From JAJNPS01 sp046589965 (GTDB lineage: Bacteria > Pseudomonadota > Alphaproteobacteria > Rhodobacterales > Rhodobacteraceae): 17,308 nucleotides of DNA. Below the pieces are notes generated by a model. The model saw nothing but the letters and a program-made list of their open reading frames with translations. It did no database searches and was not told the origin of the DNA. The position numbers and the translations under genes were made by a program. Shown piece by piece: positions 1 through 6,486 of this stretch; the first letter of the stretch is position 1; each line of letters opens with the position of its first letter. The stretch spans positions 1 to 17,308 of the forward strand of contig JBKJVF010000207.1 of the NCBI GenBank assembly GCA_046589965.1. Reading direction: 5' to 3'.

Positions 1-423
1 GTCCATCGCCTGCGTGGTGACGTTCAAGAGGTGGCTCAGCACCCGGCCAATTTCCGAATACAGCACCCGGATCAGGCTGGCGCGGCGCGGAATGACCGTG
101 CCGGTCAGTTTCTCGATCGCCAGACACCAGGCATGTTCCTGATTCATCGGCGCCACATAATCGAGGCGGTCGAAATACGGCAGGTTTTGCAGATAGGTGC
201 GGCTTTCCATCAGCTTTTCGGTGCCACGGTGCAACAGGCCGATATGGGGATCGCAACGCTCCACGATCTCGCCGTCCAGTTCCAACACCAGACGCAGAAC
301 GCCATGCGCGGCAGGGTGTTGCGGGCCGAAGTTCAGATTGAAATTGCGAATCTTCTGCTCGCCGGTTTCAAAATCCTTGGACCCGTCATCATAGCTGTTG
401 GTGCGGATATCGCCGTCCATCAT
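1..423 (-). CDS. nuoD: NADH-quinone oxidoreductase subunit D (49 kDa subunit), N-terminal part
   Basis: NuoD is a peripheral-arm subunit of respiratory complex I and helps form the ubiquinone-binding cavity with NuoB. The visible 141 residues start MMDGDIRT and carry NFGPQHPAAHGVLRL, the signature of the 49 kDa subunit, followed by HIGLLHRGTEKL and YVAPMNQEHAW. All are typical of the family N-terminus. The frame is open to base 1, so about two thirds of the gene lies outside the window. The ATG at 423-421 overlaps the TGA of the upstream thioesterase gene (ATGA), which implies translational coupling. A G-rich GGGGAA stretch about nine bases upstream could act as ribosome binding site. A second ATG follows immediately at 420. 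Confidence 0.97.
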   Translation of the reverse strand, partial: MMDGDIRTNSYDDGSKDFETGEQKIRNFNLNFGPQHPAAHGVLRLVLELDGEIVERCDPHIGLLHRGTEKLMESRTYLQNLPYFDRLDYVAPMNQEHAWCLAIEKLTGTVIPRRASLIRVLYSEIGRVLSHLLNVTTQAMD

Positions 424-851
424 GTCGCGTGTTCCCCAACTGCCGCCTTGGCCATGGCCCGGGGCGTGAATTTGTCCCAGCGCACCACGGCGCGCTGATG
501 CCGGCCTTGCCCGATCAGATCGACCCCGTCATGGGCGCGGACGCTGAACCAGATGAACCTGCCGTCGATTTCGGTGATTTCCGTCTCCACCGTGACAGTC
601 AGGCCAGGCGGCGTGGGGGCCACATGATTCACATCGACATGCGTGCCAAGAGAGCCTTCGCCATCTTCATAGAAAGGGGCAATTTGCTCGATGCAGGCCC
701 ATTCCATCAGTCCGACCATGTAGCCGGTCGCCAAGACGCCCGGCATCGCCTGAAAAAGCGCGGATTCCGGATAAAGCGCGGGCACACTGTGACCCTGCGT
801 AATCCGGTGCCTAAAGGTCCCTTTCAGGCCCGTCGCAAGCCCGTCTTTCAT
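420..851 (-). CDS. FlK-like hotdog-fold acyl-CoA thioesterase inserted in the nuo operon
   Basis: This 143-residue protein looks like a close relative of fluoroacetyl-CoA thioesterase FlK of Streptomyces cattleya. From memory of FlK, it aligns without gaps over the first 76 residues or more. Shared blocks are the MKDG start, LYPES (26-30), ATGYMVGLMEWAC (41-53), GEGSLGT (64-70), TPPGLTVTV (80-88) and AHDGVD (106-111). The FlK catalytic residues Thr42, Glu50 and His76 are all at the same numbers, and Arg120 is also present. The FlK lid residue Phe36 is Met here, so fluoroacetyl-CoA need not be the substrate; a general short-acyl-CoA hydrolase is more likely. The start at 851 overlaps the nuoC TGA (ATGA), and the stop overlaps the nuoD ATG (ATGA). 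The gene is therefore embedded in the complex I operon. Upstream in-frame codons to 914 overlap nuoC and are not part of the gene. Confidence 0.88.
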   Translation of the reverse strand: MKDGLATGLKGTFRHRITQGHSVPALYPESALFQAMPGVLATGYMVGLMEWACIEQIAPFYEDGEGSLGTHVDVNHVAPTPPGLTVTVETEITEIDGRFIWFSVRAHDGVDLIGQGRHQRAVVRWDKFTPRAMAKAAVGEHAT

Positions 852-1465
852 TTCGCGCCCGGCATGGAAGCCACCTTCTGGTCGCCCGGCAGGATGTATT
901 CTGCACCCTCCCAAGGGCTCATGAAATCGAACTGGCGGTATTCCTGCGGCAGCGAGACGGGCTCATAGACGACGCGCTTGAGCACCTCGTCATAGCGAAC
1001 CTCGGTATATCCCGTGGTCGGGAAATCCTTGCGCAGGGGATGCCCGCGAAAGCCGTAATCCGTCAGGATGCGGCGCAGGTCGGGATGACCCGAAAAGAGG
1101 ATGCCGAACATGTCGAAAACTTCGCGTTCAAACCAGTTTGCGCTGGGGTGGATCCCTTGGATCGACGAGACCATATCGGTCTCGCGAACCGCCAACTTCA
1201 GACGGATGCGGTGGTTTTGGTACATTGACAGGAAATGATAGACGACATCGAACCGTTCGACGCGTGCGGGGTGATCGATGGCGGTGATGTCGACCAGCGA
1301 GGTGAACCGGCAGGTCGGATCGGTGCGCAGAAAATCGACCAGATCCTCCAGATGCGCCAGCGTGACGTGAAGTGTCAGCTCGCCAAAGGCCACGTCGTGA
1401 GATTGCACCGCATCGGGGCGACGCAGGGTGATCAGGCTGGCAAGGTCATTCAGGGCTTCGGACAT
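848..1465 (-). CDS. nuoC: NADH-quinone oxidoreductase subunit C (30 kDa subunit)
   Basis: NuoC is a peripheral-arm structural subunit of complex I at the NuoB/NuoD interface. The 205-residue length is normal for an unfused NuoC. The C-terminal half has the family signature ANWFEREVFDMFGI, then HPDLRRILTDYGFRGHPLRKDFP, here interrupted by nothing unusual, and the terminal FDFMSPWEG stretch. It starts four bases after nuoB with AAGG about eight bases upstream of the ATG. Its stop codon overlaps the ATG of the thioesterase gene as ATGA. It is not fused to nuoD as it is in enterobacteria; instead the thioesterase gene separates the two. Confidence 0.97.
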   Translation of the reverse strand: MSEALNDLASLITLRRPDAVQSHDVAFGELTLHVTLAHLEDLVDFLRTDPTCRFTSLVDITAIDHPARVERFDVVYHFLSMYQNHRIRLKLAVRETDMVSSIQGIHPSANWFEREVFDMFGILFSGHPDLRRILTDYGFRGHPLRKDFPTTGYTEVRYDEVLKRVVYEPVSLPQEYRQFDFMSPWEGAEYILPGDQKVASMPGAK

Positions 1466-1469
1466 GGAC

Positions 1470-2003
1470 TTACCTTACCATCGTGCCGGTGCGGCGGATT
1501 TTACGTTGCAACTGCAGGATGCCGTATAGCAGCGCCTCGGCGGTGGGGGGGCAGCCGGGGACATAGATGTCGACCGGCACGATCCGGTCACACCCGCGCA
1601 CCACAGAATAACTGTAATGGTAGTACCCGCCGCCATTGGCGCAGGACCCCATCGAGATGACATAGCGCGGTTCCGGCATCTGGTCATAGACCTTGCGCAA
1701 GGCGGGAGCCATCTTGTTGGTCAGGGTGCCGGCGACGATCATCAGGTCGGACTGGCGCGGGCTGGCACGCGGGGCGGTCCCGAACCGCTCCAGGTCATAG
1801 CGCGGCATCGAGGTGTGCATCATCTCCACCGCGCAGCAGGCCAGACCGAACGTCATCCAGTGCAAGCTGCCAATGCGCGCCCAGTTGATGATATCCGAGG
1901 TCGAGGTCAGCAAGAAACCCTTGTCAGCCAGTTCGGCATTCAGGGCGCGGGTTGCCACATCGGCATCGCCGCCTGCGGTATTGGCTCCGGTCGCTATGCC
2001 CAT
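1470..2003 (-). CDS. nuoB: NADH-quinone oxidoreductase subunit B (PSST, cluster N2)
   Basis: NuoB carries iron-sulfur cluster N2, the last redox centre before ubiquinone in complex I. The 177-residue protein shows all four expected 4Fe-4S ligands: the adjacent pair Cys56-Cys57 in FGLACCAVEMM, Cys121 in GSCANGGG and Cys151 in PGCPPTAE. The motif PRQSDLMIVAGTLTNKMAP (81-100) is also typical. The first roughly 28 residues are variable, as in other NuoB proteins. The ATG at 2003 has GGAGA six bases upstream, which supports this start. The gap from the nuoA stop is 43 nt, the longest inside the operon; the gap to nuoC is 4 nt. Confidence 0.98.
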   Translation of the reverse strand: MGIATGANTAGGDADVATRALNAELADKGFLLTSTSDIINWARIGSLHWMTFGLACCAVEMMHTSMPRYDLERFGTAPRASPRQSDLMIVAGTLTNKMAPALRKVYDQMPEPRYVISMGSCANGGGYYHYSYSVVRGCDRIVPVDIYVPGCPPTAEALLYGILQLQRKIRRTGTMVR

Positions 2004-2046
2004 GATCTGTCTCCAATTCTGCCGTCAGCCTCGGTCGCGAACGCGG

Positions 2047-2412
2047 TCATTCCCATTCGAGCGCGCCTTTTTTCCATTCATAGGCGAACCCGATGGTCAA
2101 GACCGCCAGAAACACCATCATCGACCAGAATGCCGCCATGCTGATCTCGCCAAAGGCGACGGCCCAAGGGAAGAGAAACGCCACCTCAAGGTCAAAGATG
2201 ATGAACAAGATCGACACAAGGTAGAACCGCACGTCAAACTTCATCCGCGCGTCGTCAAAGGCGTTAAAGCCGCATTCATAGGCGCTGACCTTTTCGGGGT
2301 CGGGATTGCGGACCGCCAGCACAACCGCCGCGAGGATAAGGACCAGCCCCAGACCGGTCGCGACGCCAAGCAGGATCAGGATCGGCAGATATTCCCCAAG
2401 CAGGATGTCCAA
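2047..2412 (-). CDS. nuoA: NADH-quinone oxidoreductase subunit A, TTG start
   Basis: NuoA is a small membrane subunit of complex I. The 121-residue product has three hydrophobic segments (about 9-33, 62-85 and 91-112). It carries the family motifs YECGFNAFDDARMKFDVRFYL, shown here by its YECGF start (around 45) and RFYLVSILFIIFDLE (around 62-76), plus EVAFLFPWA. The Glu and Cys of the ECGF loop are intact. The first codon is TTG rather than ATG: no in-frame ATG or GTG lies just upstream, and a strong GAAGGAG sits seven bases before the TTG. It is the first gene of the operon, with a predicted promoter about 60-95 bases upstream. Confidence 0.96.
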   Translation of the reverse strand: MDILLGEYLPILILLGVATGLGLVLILAAVVLAVRNPDPEKVSAYECGFNAFDDARMKFDVRFYLVSILFIIFDLEVAFLFPWAVAFGEISMAAFWSMMVFLAVLTIGFAYEWKKGALEWE

Positions 2413-2419
2413 GCGCGTG

Positions 2420-2426
2420 CTCCTTC
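2420..2426 (-). promoter_or_regulatory. Ribosome binding site of nuoA
   Basis: On the minus strand GAAGGAG lies seven bases before the TTG codon at 2412-2410. This is what fixes TTG as the nuoA start. Confidence 0.75.
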
Positions 2427-2478
2427 AACTGGCGACAGTGCGGCGAACCGATCACAGGGGTCCGTTTCGCTCGCCAAG

Positions 2479-2507
2479 GGTTTACTCTGCACCCCGGGCA
2501 GGGTCAA
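2479..2507 (-). promoter_or_regulatory. Predicted promoter of the nuo operon
   Basis: The 205-base gap between the SNase-like gene and nuoA holds TTGACC (2507-2502), a 17-base spacer and TAAACC (2484-2479) on the minus strand. The -35 matches the sigma-70 consensus at five of six bases and the -10 at three. It would start transcription near 2472 and leave a leader of about 60 nt before the nuoA TTG. I see no convincing coding frame or intrinsic terminator in the rest of the gap. Confidence 0.5.
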
Positions 2508-2617
2508 CCAAAGCCGGGGCAGAAATATGAGGTGCGGCAAGGGGAAGCGGCCTTTCAAGCCGAGGTTTATGCGATCTGGCCCGATCCAGGTGTCCCCTCT
2601 GCGGCCCACATGCAGGT

Positions 2618-3205
2618 TCAGCCGACACACCATGCTTCACGGCGGCCGCCATCATAGGCACGGCCATTCCCACCCGCGATCATGGCACGCGCCACCGACG
2701 TCCCGTCAAGGCGTAGCGTGACAAGCGCGCGGTCATAGCGATCACGTCCGTCAAACCCAATTTCGACCTTGTCGGCGGCAAAGATCAGGCCGCGCAAGGC
2801 CCAGGTCGCCCTTTGTGCTGCCACAAATTCCGATGCGCAGGCCGGAGAAAACAGTTCCGGCGCGTCAAAGCCCATCAGACGCGCGCGCTCCACCCCGCGC
2901 GCGGGGCACCACAGCGACACCGTGTCCCCATCGATCACCGACAGGATGCGGCAGGTGCCATTCCCTTGGCGGGCTGGTTTCAGGGCTGCGTTCACCGCGT
3001 CCGCGCCGAGCGGCAGCACAACCAGCGCCAGCGCGCACAGGGCCATGACGGCCTTAAGGTAGAAGATCGGGTCCAAGATGCGCCCGACCGCCCTGCCCCA
3101 GCGTGACCTTGGGCGACGCGGCGGCAGGCCCATGCCCCAGCGCGGCGGACGGCGGTAATCACGCGAAAACGGGGTGACGGTGGTCCTGGCGCGCCGCTTT
3201 GCCAT
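2618..3205 (-). CDS. Membrane-anchored SNase-like (thermonuclease family) protein
   Basis: The C-terminal 115 residues form a staphylococcal-nuclease-like OB fold. The key elements are VIDGDT (90-95, calcium-binding Asp), RLMGFDAPE (109-117, with Arg and the Asp/Glu of the active site) and DRYDRALVTL (155-164, second catalytic Arg). All the catalytic positions I can recognise are present, so it should be an active phosphodiesterase-type nuclease. The first 48 residues are very rich in Arg and Lys, and a hydrophobic segment (about 52-75) follows. This predicts a signal anchor with the nuclease domain in the periplasm. The ATG lies 7 nt after the stop of the aminotransferase gene, suggesting one transcript, but no strong Shine-Dalgarno is visible. 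Physiological substrate unknown; nutritional or extracellular DNA hydrolysis is possible. Confidence 0.85.
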   Translation of the reverse strand: MAKRRARTTVTPFSRDYRRPPRWGMGLPPRRPRSRWGRAVGRILDPIFYLKAVMALCALALVVLPLGADAVNAALKPARQGNGTCRILSVIDGDTVSLWCPARGVERARLMGFDAPELFSPACASEFVAAQRATWALRGLIFAADKVEIGFDGRDRYDRALVTLRLDGTSVARAMIAGGNGRAYDGGRREAWCVG

Positions 3206-3212
3206 GGGCAGG

Positions 3213-4442
3213 CTATTGGGTCAGCGGCAGGGCGACCGGTTCTGGGGCCTCTGCCTGCCCGACCACCATGACCTCTGCGCGGATGATCCTTGCGATCTGG
3301 GCCACATCTTCAGGCGAAAACGTCAGGGGCAGGCGCATGTCGATCAACCCGGCCAGCACGCGGTCGGTCTGCGGCAGGGGGTCCGGACTGGCATAGGCCC
3401 AGTGCGCGTAGCGGCTGGTAAAGGCCACGGGATCGGATGCGCCGAACCATTTCAGCTCCACCCCTCGTGCTGCAGATCGCGCAACCAGTGCCGCGACGCG
3501 CACGGGGTCCCAGCCCGGCAAAGTGAACTGGAACGACGATCCGACATAAACCTCGTGCGTTGGGCGCGGGATCAGCCGCAGCCCGAGGGTATCGGCAAGC
3601 CCCGCCTCCATTGTGCGGTACAACGCGCCCCAACGCGCCCGTCGGTCGGCAAGTGTCGCCAGTTGCGGGCGCAAGATCGCCGCGCGCAGGTTGTCCATGC
3701 GGCCCGAGATGTTCGGCACATCCAGCCGCAGTCGTTCAAAAACCTCAGGATCGGGGGCGGCGCGGTGGCGCGCATAAAGCATGTAGGACCCCGACAGCAG
3801 CACCGACCGCGCCGCCAGTTCGGCATCATCGGTCACCAGAAACCCGCCCTCGCCGGAATTCATGTGCTTGTAGGTCTGGGTCGAATAACACCCGATCACG
3901 CCATGCCGCCCTGAAGGCACCCCGCGCCAGGTGGCCCCCATCGTATGGGCGCAATCCTCGATGACCTTGATGCCCATGCCGTCGCAGATCGCCATCAGCG
4001 CGTCCATATCGCAGACATGGCCCCGCATGTGGCTGAGAAGCAAGACCTTTGCACCGCTCGCCCGCGCCTGATGGACCAGATGATCAAGATCAATGGTCAG
4101 GTCCTCGGTGACCTCGACAAAGATCGGCCTTGCCCCCACGGATGCAATCGCGCCCGGCACCGGGGCCAGCGTAAAGGCGTTCGAGAGGACAGCGTCGCCC
4201 TGCCCCACCTGCAAGGCCCGCAAAGCCGTGGCCATCGCATAGCCCCCGGACGCGACCGCAAGGCAATACCTGGCCCCCGTCAGGGCGGCAAATTCCTCTT
4301 CCAGCAGCGCGGTTTCGGCGACCTCTCCCGGGGAAGTATTATAACGGTGAAGGCGGCCATGGCGCAGCACGGCCATCGCTGCCTCGATCCCCGCCTCGGG
4401 GATGGGTTCTTGCTGGGTAAAGCTGCCGGTAAAGCGTTCCAT
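3213..4442 (-). CDS. DegT/DnrJ/EryC1/StrS-family PLP-dependent aminotransferase
   Basis: The 409-residue protein belongs to the sugar/cyclitol aminotransferase family of fold-type I PLP enzymes. GGYAMATALRAL (66-77) binds the phosphate. VIEDCAHTMGA (160-170) has Asp163, which contacts the pyridine nitrogen. Lys192 in TYKHMNSGEGG (190-200) is the expected Schiff-base lysine. NISGRMDNLRAAI (244-256) is the usual substrate-loop region. The length is slightly above the family norm of about 370-400. The ATG at 4442 is supported by GAGG six bases upstream. The open frame runs on to 5075, but that part overlaps the exporter gene in another frame and is spurious. It lies 8 nt after the exporter gene and 7 nt before the nuclease gene. 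No nucleotide-sugar genes lie nearby, so the substrate cannot be told from context. Confidence 0.9.
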   Translation of the reverse strand: MERFTGSFTQQEPIPEAGIEAAMAVLRHGRLHRYNTSPGEVAETALLEEEFAALTGARYCLAVASGGYAMATALRALQVGQGDAVLSNAFTLAPVPGAIASVGARPIFVEVTEDLTIDLDHLVHQARASGAKVLLLSHMRGHVCDMDALMAICDGMGIKVIEDCAHTMGATWRGVPSGRHGVIGCYSTQTYKHMNSGEGGFLVTDDAELAARSVLLSGSYMLYARHRAAPDPEVFERLRLDVPNISGRMDNLRAAILRPQLATLADRRARWGALYRTMEAGLADTLGLRLIPRPTHEVYVGSSFQFTLPGWDPVRVAALVARSAARGVELKWFGASDPVAFTSRYAHWAYASPDPLPQTDRVLAGLIDMRLPLTFSPEDVAQIARIIRAEVMVVGQAEAPEPVALPLTQ

Positions 4443-4450
4443 CTGATGCC

Positions 4451-5683
4451 TCAGTTCGCGGCCGTCCGCCGCACCACCGCAAGATAGAGCGCGAGTGTCG
4501 CCAAAAGCAGCCCTGCCGCCAGATAAAACGCGATATTGGGCGATGGTGTGCCGCGCGCCTCTTGCATGAAAAACCCGAAAACCTGCGAAAACAGGATGGT
4601 GCCGATCAGCATGGCCACATTCATCACTGCCGAGATACCGCCCTGCAATTCCCCTTGCGCATCTTCGGGCACGGCTTTCGACATCATCGCGACAAGCATC
4701 GGATGCACGAAGCCTTCGGGTCCGTGAATGACCATCAGGACCAGAACTGCGGCTAAAGACCCCGCCAGCCCATAACCCAACGCCACCACGACGGCGATGA
4801 CGAGACCGAACACACAGACCCGCCATTCGCCGAACCGCGCCACGGCGGGTCCGGTGAGGGCACCCTGAAAGACCGCCGTGATGATGCCGAATGCCGCCAA
4901 CGAAAGGCCGACCATCGCCTCGGACCAGCCAAACTTGGCCATGCCCCAAAAGGGCCAGATCGCGGGGTAAACCGCTGATGCTGCGAAATAGACAAAAAGG
5001 ACCGCGCAGAGAGGAAGCACCCCTTGGTAAAGCCGGAATACCTTGAACGCACCAAAGGGATTGGCGCGGCCCCATTCGAACGCCCGCCGCTTTTCCGGCG
5101 GCAAGGTTTCAGGCAGCACAAACCAGCCGTAGATCAGGTTGATCCCCGATATCGCCGCAGCAACAAAGAACGGGACGCGCGAACCCAGTTCTCCCAGCAA
5201 TCCCCCTATCGCCGGGCCTAGGACGAACCCGACCCCAAAGGCGGCCCCCACCATCCCGAACGCCTTGGCGCGGCCCTCGGGTGGCGTGACATCGGCGATA
5301 TAGGCGTTTGCGATCACATAGGACGACCCGCAGACACCCGCGATGACGCGGCCCACGAACAGCCAGAACAGCGTGGGGGCCAGCGCCGAAAAGAGATAGT
5401 CGAGCCCCAACCCAAAGATCGCCAGCAACAACAAAGGCCGGCGACCAAAGCGGTCGCTCAGATTGCCCATCAGGGGACTGAACGCGAACTGCGCCAGCGA
5501 AAATGCCGCGAACATCCAGCCGCCGACAAAGGCCGCGTCGCCCAGATCCATCTGCCCGACCTCGGTGATCAGGGCAGGCAGGACAGGCATGATCAGGCCA
5601 AAGCCCACCATGTCCAGAAAGACAGTGATCAGCACGAAGGTCACGGCATGACGTGACGCGGCAGGGGTTGCGGTGACTTGCAT
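4451..5683 (-). CDS. MFS exporter, TetA/TCR-like
   Basis: A 12-helix major facilitator protein of the drug:proton antiporter (TCR/Tet) type. The first helix starts around FVLITVFLDMVGFGLIMP. Motif A is GNLSDRFGRRP in the loop between helices 2 and 3, and motif C-like GPAIGG lies at the end of helix 5. PEGRAKAFGMVGAAFGVGF matches the TetA central region. Two ATG codons are possible: 5707 (418 residues) and 5683 (410 residues). I prefer 5683 because a TTGACA box and spacer run through the 5707 codon and no Shine-Dalgarno precedes it. However, 5683 has no clear Shine-Dalgarno either and may be nearly leaderless. It is followed 8 nt later by the aminotransferase gene. Substrate unknown; tetracycline or multidrug export is a family-level guess only. 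Confidence 0.88.
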   Translation of the reverse strand: MQVTATPAASRHAVTFVLITVFLDMVGFGLIMPVLPALITEVGQMDLGDAAFVGGWMFAAFSLAQFAFSPLMGNLSDRFGRRPLLLLAIFGLGLDYLFSALAPTLFWLFVGRVIAGVCGSSYVIANAYIADVTPPEGRAKAFGMVGAAFGVGFVLGPAIGGLLGELGSRVPFFVAAAISGINLIYGWFVLPETLPPEKRRAFEWGRANPFGAFKVFRLYQGVLPLCAVLFVYFAASAVYPAIWPFWGMAKFGWSEAMVGLSLAAFGIITAVFQGALTGPAVARFGEWRVCVFGLVIAVVVALGYGLAGSLAAVLVLMVIHGPEGFVHPMLVAMMSKAVPEDAQGELQGGISAVMNVAMLIGTILFSQVFGFFMQEARGTPSPNIAFYLAAGLLLATLALYLAVVRRTAAN

Positions 5684-5691
5684 GGGGCGGG

Positions 5692-5720
5692 ACGCTAAGC
5701 CCGCCATAGAGCAGTGTCAA
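5692..5720 (-). promoter_or_regulatory. Predicted promoter for the MFS-aminotransferase-nuclease operon
   Basis: A perfect TTGACA (5720-5715) is followed by a 17-base spacer and TAGCGT (5697-5692), a weak -10. Transcription would begin near 5685, only two or three bases before the ATG at 5683. This would make a nearly leaderless mRNA. Confidence 0.4.
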
Positions 5721-5729
5721 ACCACGGGA

Positions 5730-6392
5730 TTATGACACGAGCCGGGCGGCGAGGTCGGGCAAGTCGTCAAAATGGTCCAACAACGCTTCGGGGTTCAGGC
5801 GGGACACGCCCTGCCCTTCGGGACCGAACGTCACCAGTGCCACGGGAACTCCGGCGGCAAGGCCTGTCTTGCGATCAGTTTCGGTGTCGCCCACCAGCAT
5901 GGACCGCGCGACCGTCCCGCCTGCGCGTGTCACCGCAGCGATGTACGGGGCCGCGTCAGGTTTGCGCACCGCCAGCGTGTCCGCCCCCACCATCGCGCCA
6001 AAAAGGTCGAGTATCCCCAGACGGCGCAACAATTCCAGCGCCAGACCTTCGGGCTTGTTGGTGCAGATCGCCACCGCATAGCCCTGTTGCCTGAGTGTTT
6101 CGACCGCCGCGACAGCCCCGGGATAGAGCGTGGTATGGCGGTCCAGACCGTCGGCATAAGCGGCCAGAAGGTCGGGATAGGCGCGGTCGACATCCGCCTC
6201 GGTCCATGCCAGCTCCAGCCTTGAGAATCCCAGGCGCAGCATCGCTTTACCGCCATGAAAGGCGGTCAGCGTATCGCGCCCGTCAAGCAGGTCCCCGTGC
6301 CCAAGTGACTGAAAACAGGCATTGGCCGAGGCAAGCAAATCTGCCGACGTGTCCGCCAGCGTCCCGTCCAGATCAAAGACAACTGTGCGCAT
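5730..6392 (-). CDS. gph: HAD-superfamily phosphatase, probable phosphoglycolate phosphatase
   Basis: The 220-residue protein has the full haloacid dehalogenase motif set. Motif I is VFDLDGTLADT (5-15) with nucleophile Asp7 and acid/base Asp9. Motif II is ICTNKPEG. The motif III Lys is in RKPDAAPY, and motif IV is GDTETDRKTG. The helical cap between motifs I and II gives the subfamily IA layout used by Gph, which removes 2-phosphoglycolate formed in DNA repair or photorespiration-like reactions. Substrate specificity within HAD-IA is hard to read from sequence, so the gene name is tentative. ATG codons at 6398 and 6392 are both in frame; 6392 has GTGGGA at better spacing. It is divergent from glmU and lies 22-46 nt upstream of the exporter gene in the same direction. 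Confidence 0.85.
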   Translation of the reverse strand: MRTVVFDLDGTLADTSADLLASANACFQSLGHGDLLDGRDTLTAFHGGKAMLRLGFSRLELAWTEADVDRAYPDLLAAYADGLDRHTTLYPGAVAAVETLRQQGYAVAICTNKPEGLALELLRRLGILDLFGAMVGADTLAVRKPDAAPYIAAVTRAGGTVARSMLVGDTETDRKTGLAAGVPVALVTFGPEGQGVSRLNPEALLDHFDDLPDLAARLVS

Positions 6393-6431
6393 CGGCATCC
6401 CACATGTAACGTCGCGTGAAGGAACCGCCCC

Positions 6432-6459
6432 TTGCGGCCCCTGCGGCTGTGGGTAAAAC
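6432..6459 (+). promoter_or_regulatory. Weak candidate promoter for glmU-glmS
   Basis: The 94-base divergent gap between gph and glmU holds TTGCGG (6432-6437), 16 bases and TAAAAC (6454-6459). The -10 matches consensus at four of six positions and the -35 at three. It is the best candidate seen on the plus strand. Confidence 0.3.
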
Positions 6460-6486
6460 GTGCGGCACAAGATGAAAAGAGGGCAC

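Noticed and set aside
4443..5075. N-terminal extension of the aminotransferase frame to 620 residues
   Set aside because: The extra part reads the exporter gene out of frame and is rich in Arg and Gly. The true start at 4442 has its own Shine-Dalgarno.
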